Shown: piece after piece, positions 26,348 through 30,610 of the stretch
Layout of the letters: each line of letters begins with the position of its first letter
Position numbering within the stretch: the first letter of the stretch is position 1
Source: Stramonita haemastoma
Lineage: Eukaryota > Mollusca > Gastropoda > Neogastropoda > Muricidae
Length of the DNA: 30,610 bases
Direction: 5' to 3'
Assembly (NCBI GenBank): GCA_030674155.1
Contig: CM060344.1
Coordinates: forward strand, 33,755,265-33,785,874
Made by a program: the position numbers and the translations under genes
Notes under the pieces: generated by a model
The model's input: the letters and a program-made list of their open reading frames with translations, nothing else
The model's database searches: none
What the model was told of the DNA's origin: nothing

Positions 26348-26426
<79 letters not shown>
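26278..26426. repeat. CT array with embedded poly-C
   Basis: CT-rich blocks surround a C run of about 24 bases (26335-26358). The open frames on both strands are compositional. Confidence 0.95.
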
Positions 26427-26430
<4 letters not shown>

Positions 26431-26732
26431 TGCTACGATATCCATAGGTTTGATAGGAACCAATGTTGTGGAAAAGATCTTAGCATAAACTAAGTTCTGT
26501 TGGACATTATTTAGGATAATGTCAGCTGAGAGTACTGAGGAAAGGGTTTTCCTGGTTAATTGTAATATGTGGATCTGCTATTTACAATTTTATACTCTCT
26601 GTTGGTTCCCTGTGATTAACTTGGTATCTTGGTGTCGGTGATGAAAGGAGTTTTATTCTGATACTCGGCTAGACCATAGACGACAATAGTATTTGCTATG
26701 TGTGCCTTTCATGAGCTATGTACCTGGTTAGT

Positions 26733-26880
26733 TATGGGTAGTTACATGGATTTCGTATTTGTTTCAGGTGTGGTTTTAAATGTGGATAGTTACCTGAATT
26801 TTATATTTGTTTCAGGTGTGTGTTTTTAAATGTGGATAGTTACCTGAATTTTGTATTTGTTTCAGGTGTGTGTTGTTGGG
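26733..26880. repeat. Three-unit tandem repeat, 48-50 bp
   Basis: Units start at 26733, 26781 and 26831. Each has 'ggatagttacctgaatttt' (diverged in the first) followed by 'tatttgtttcaggtgtg'. The second and third differ by only a few bases. Confidence 0.85.
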
Positions 26881-27029
26881 TTTGGTAAATGAAACAATAA
26901 AAGTGTTACCATAACACCCCTGCGTGGCCTCCATCAATACGTTTGAGATGTGGAGTGCCCGAGTCATCCTACCATCTTCCCCTTTCTCCCCATTCTTCTC
27001 CCCTTATTGTGGAAAGGAAAACGAACCTG

Positions 27030-27159
27030 TCTACAATAGAATTGGGCTTTTTTTCTTCATAGAATTGGGCTTTTTTTGGGCTTTTTTTTTTCTTCATAGA
27101 ATTGGGCTTTTTTTTCTTCATAGAATTGGGCTTTTCTTTCTTTCTTTTTTTTTTTTTTT
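27030..27159. repeat. Second locus of the 25-bp 'catagaattgggct' minisatellite
   Basis: About four units identical in phrase to those at 24826-25185. On the minus strand this array starts exactly where the SINE tail at 27160-27258 ends. Confidence 0.85.
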
Positions 27160-27258
27160 ACAGAATAAGCATTCGTGTCCTTTTTTTTTACATCCAGTCC
27201 CCATGTGTATGCAGTTTTTGTAAATTTTGTCATCCCTTTGAACTGGCACACAATGGAC
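27160..27258 (-). mobile_element. SINE 3' end (X end + tail), minus strand
   Basis: On the minus strand the sequence reads 'attgtgtgccagttcaaag', 'ggatgacaaaatttacaa', 'actgcatacacatggggac', 'tggatgtaaaaaaaaa' and 'ggacacgaatgcttattctg'. It is equivalent to 18865-18950. Head and most of X are missing. Confidence 0.75.
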
Positions 27259-27441
27259 ATACCAGCAAGGTGTGAAGTTGGCAAGACGTCTGCATTACCT
27301 GATAATGATTAATATGTGCTCTGTGTCAGACCCCAGTTTATCTTTTTTCATAATTAGGAAAGTACCTCTGTCCTTGCAATGTCTGCCTGCTCTGAATATA
27401 TCTCTTAAAAATATAACTTTCAGAAATCTTTTTTTGTTGTC

Positions 27442-27454
27442 TAATACTTCTATG
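27442..27454. repeat. Target-site duplication, left copy (TAATACTTCTATG)
   Basis: Matches 27744-27756 (TAGTACTTCTATG) at 12 of 13 positions and flanks the SINE exactly. Confidence 0.8.
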
Positions 27455-27743
27455 GGGACTGGACAGCTCAGTGGTCAGAGCACTCGCTTTCCCCAAGCTA
27501 AGGTTAACCAGAATCAAGCGTGGTTACCAGTTGGATGGGTGACCATTTGCGCGCCTTGGCTTCAGTACAGTCCCCCAGTTCACCCAGCTGTAAATGGGTA
27601 CCTGCCCTCTTTAGGGTCAGGGAAGGTAAAGCAGCGAGGGAGAGAGGAGATGGGCGCCGCCTTCAATATGCTGGCCCCTAGAGAAGCTGAGGTCTCTGGT
27701 GCCTCGCTCCCCTACGACCACATAGATGACACCTTTACCCTTT
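27455..27743 (+). mobile_element. tRNA/5S-like SINE, copy 3, complete
   Basis: The 289-bp element begins 'gggactggacagctcagtgg' with an A-box GACAGCTCAGTGG (27462-27474). It continues with 'aagctaaggttaaccag' and 'gcgtggttaccagttggatg' (27519-27538), similar to the 5S rRNA internal control region. The body ('cacccagctgtaaatgggta', 'gagagaggagatgggcgcc', 'ccctagagaagctgaggtct') and the end 'gacacctttaccctttt' follow. Imperfect 13-bp duplications define its ends. The plus-strand open frame through it is fortuitous. Confidence 0.85.
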
Positions 27744-27756
27744 TAGTACTTCTATG
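27744..27756. repeat. Target-site duplication, right copy (TAGTACTTCTATG)
   Basis: Directly follows the 'accctttt' end of the SINE and matches 27442-27454 with one mismatch. Confidence 0.8.
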
Positions 27757-27790
27757 CTTACTATGCCTACCTGCTCTGAATTGATGTGTT

Positions 27791-27866
27791 GGAACTCCTC
27801 TCAGAAATATTTTCTGTTGACCATATTTGGAACTCCTCTCAGAAATATTTTCTGTTGACCATATTT
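27791..27866. repeat. Perfect 38-bp tandem duplication
   Basis: Two adjacent copies starting 'ggaactcctctcagaaatat' and ending 'gttgaccatattt'. A diverged relative of the same phrase lies left of the SINE (about 27372-27440), so the SINE may have landed inside an older tandem array. Confidence 0.9.
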
Positions 27867-28014
27867 ATCATCTATGAATGGTGTTGACATGCTTGGAATG
27901 TGAATGAAGTATTTGAAATAATTATGTCACCTGTGCTTGTTGTGGTATTATTTCAGTCCGCCATCATAATCATATTATTTCATTGCCTGCAACTTGGAGT
28001 GGCTTAGGTTTTTT

Positions 28015-29240
28015 CTGTATTGATGACAGAGTGTAAAAATTTTGTGTGTGTATTAATGACAGAGCGTAAACTGTTTTTTTTTGTTTTTGTTTTTTAGTAA
28101 TAACAGAGTGTAAGTTTTTTATGTATTAATAACAGAGTGTAAGTTTTTTCTGTATTGATGACAGAGTGTAAAATGTTTATTCTGTATTGATGACAGTGTA
28201 AAATGTTTTTTTTTCATGTATTAATGACAGAGTGTAAAATGTTTTTTTTCATGTATTAATCACAGAGTGTAATTTTTTTTATGTATTGGTGACAGAGTGT
28301 AAAATGTTTTTTTAATTGTATTAATGACAGGGTGTAAAAGTTTTTTTGTATTGATGACAGAGTGTAAAATGTTTTTATCATGTATTTGTGACAGAGTGTA
28401 AATTTTTTTTTGTATTGATGACAGAGTGTAAAATGTTTTTTCTATATTCATGAAAGAGTATAAAATATTTTTTTCTTATTGATGACAGTGTAAACTGTTT
28501 TAAAGTATTGATGACAGAGTGTAAAATGTTTTTTTTTTTATATATTGATGACAGAGTGTAAAATGGGTTTTTTTATATATTGATGACAGAGTGTAAAATA
28601 TTTTTTTATATATTGATGACAGAGTGTAAAATGTTTTTTTTATATATTGATGACAGTGTGTAAAATATTTTTTTTATATATTGATGACAGAGTGTAAAAT
28701 GTTTTTTTTATATATTGATGACAGAGTGTAAAATGTTTTTTTTTATATATTGATGACAGAGTGTAAAATGTTTTTTTTATATATTGATGACAGAGTGTAA
28801 AATGTTTTTTTTATATATTGATGACAGAGTGTAAAATGTTTTTCATGTATTGGTGACAGAGTGTAAAATGTTTTTTTTTCGTATATTGATGACCTAGTGT
28901 AAAATGTGTTTTTTTCTGTACTGATGACAGTGTGTAAAATGTTTTTTTTTGTATTGGTGACAGAGTGTAATTTTTTTTCTGTATTGATGACAGAGTTTAA
29001 AATGTTTTTGTTTAATCATGTATTGATGACAGAGTGTAAAATATTTTTTTCTGCAGTGTTGACAGAGTTAAAAAATTTTTTTTCATATATTGATCACACA
29101 GTGTAAAATGTTTTTTTTCATGTATTAATGACAGAGTGTAGGAGGCTTTTTGAGTTTTTCTGTATTGATGACAAATTGTACGAGTTCTTTTTTTAAATTT
29201 TTTTTATTTTATATTGATGATGGAATAGAAGGTTTTTCTG
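28015..29240. repeat. Large minisatellite, about 33-bp unit, roughly 36 copies
   Basis: The unit core GATGACAGAGTGTAAAATG is followed by a T run and 'tatat' or 'catgtat'. Units in the middle (about 28540-28840) are nearly identical, while those at both ends are diverged in sequence and length, as expected when unequal exchange homogenises the centre. No coding potential. Confidence 0.95.
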
Positions 29241-29262
29241 TATTGAAGAAAAATAAACACAC

Positions 29263-29348
29263 ACGTATACATACACACACATATACATACATACATACAT
29301 ACATACATACATACATACATACATACATACATACATACATACATACAT
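29263..29348. repeat. CATA tetranucleotide array
   Basis: A short CA/TA introduction leads into about 15 perfect CATA units (29286-29348). Confidence 0.95.
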
Positions 29349-30417
<1,069 letters not shown>

Positions 30418-30610
30418 AAGAAGAAGAAGAAGGAAACAACTTCAGAGGAAGAAGAGGAGAAAAAAACAACAACAGAACATCAAAGGAAAGACAAAATAGC
30501 AAAAAGGTAAAAACAACAACAACCACCTAAAAAACAAAACAAACATAAACCGGAAAAAAAATATTCCAATGAATTTCAAAGTGCCCCTCTATTAAAAAAA
30601 AAACCAAAAA

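Larger units (their letters stand above)
25186..26916 (+). other. Possible solo LTR or transcript end (1.7 kb, weak)
   Basis: The block begins TGTTATAG and ends CCATAACA, so it has TG...CA ends and a 6-bp inverted match (TGTTAT/ATAACA). AATAAA lies at 26896-26901, 15 bp before the end. It includes an internal tandem repeat (26733-26880) and a CT/C tract (26278-26426). A perfect 10-bp hairpin (GTTATAGTGT/ACACTATAAC) is at 25187-25215. Against this, the flanking five bases (CATAG and CCCCT) do not match, and no primer-binding site, polypurine tract or protein remnant is seen. Confidence 0.2.

Noticed and set aside
27272..27784. A 170-codon plus-strand open frame
   Set aside because: Most of it lies in the tRNA/5S-like SINE, which is non-coding; the frame is fortuitous.
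28015..29240. A cluster of C/D-box snoRNAs suggested by repeated TGATGA
   Set aside because: The units lack a consistent D-box (CTGA) and terminal stem and show the pattern of a minisatellite.

Overview
This window is non-coding, repeat-dominated animal DNA. It contains no bacterial-type genes, operons or CRISPR arrays. No intact host protein-coding gene can be supported. The long microsatellites (CT, GT, GA, CATA, GATA/GACA), long G/C homopolymers and many tRNA-headed SINE fragments, with decayed LINEs related to those common in molluscs, suggest a mollusc, most likely a marine gastropod. That assignment is inference. Most long open frames here are translations of simple repeats.

Layout. 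1-3.3 kb: compound microsatellites and pyrimidine-rich DNA with two faint tRNA B-box relics. 3.3-9.3 kb: AT-rich, mostly unique DNA, with one compact cluster of promoter-like motifs (7.78-7.84 kb) followed by two weak exon candidates. 9.4-10.3 kb: a degenerate minisatellite and three CA arrays. 10.6-19.1 kb: a dense SINE graveyard. 19.1-21.4 kb: GT/GC/GA tracts around a decayed minus-strand LINE carrying an RNase H domain. 21.5-24.4 kb: a 5'-truncated RTE-like LINE fragment with a GATA/GACA tail, present twice around a 100-N gap; the two copies look like overlapping contig ends, not a real duplication. 24.8-30.6 kb: minisatellites (about 25, 33, 38 and 49 bp units), a possible LTR-like block, and a third copy of a tRNA/5S-like SINE with clear target-site duplications.

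SINE modules used below (my own labels). X: the stretch reading about 'cggatgagac..aaccgaggtcccgtgtgc' through 'gcacacgttaaa..gttccgcttttcggaag..gtgccggtaggaacagatgac'. W: 'agcgcacgtaaaagaaccc' through 'ggccactctgatagggaa'. Y: 'atgggtggcgctgc..gtggcgacgcgctctccc..gcagagaaatctgctgtgac'. Z: 'cggaatgcggct..cgcatacgcaaaatctcacc..ggtgaacctcggagct'. Different tRNA-like heads are joined to different module combinations, which shows modular SINE evolution within one locus.

The strongest observations are: (1) the unmerged contig overlap around the gap; (2) two nested SINE insertions in 1.7 kb, one with a perfect 12-bp target-site duplication; (3) a three-copy SINE with a tRNA A-box followed by a 5S-rRNA-like segment, one copy with a 13-bp duplication; (4) a SINE with a 5' inversion as expected from twin priming; (5) a LINE whose terminal stop codon lies in its own microsatellite tail. 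I found no new defence, metabolic or regulatory gene system.
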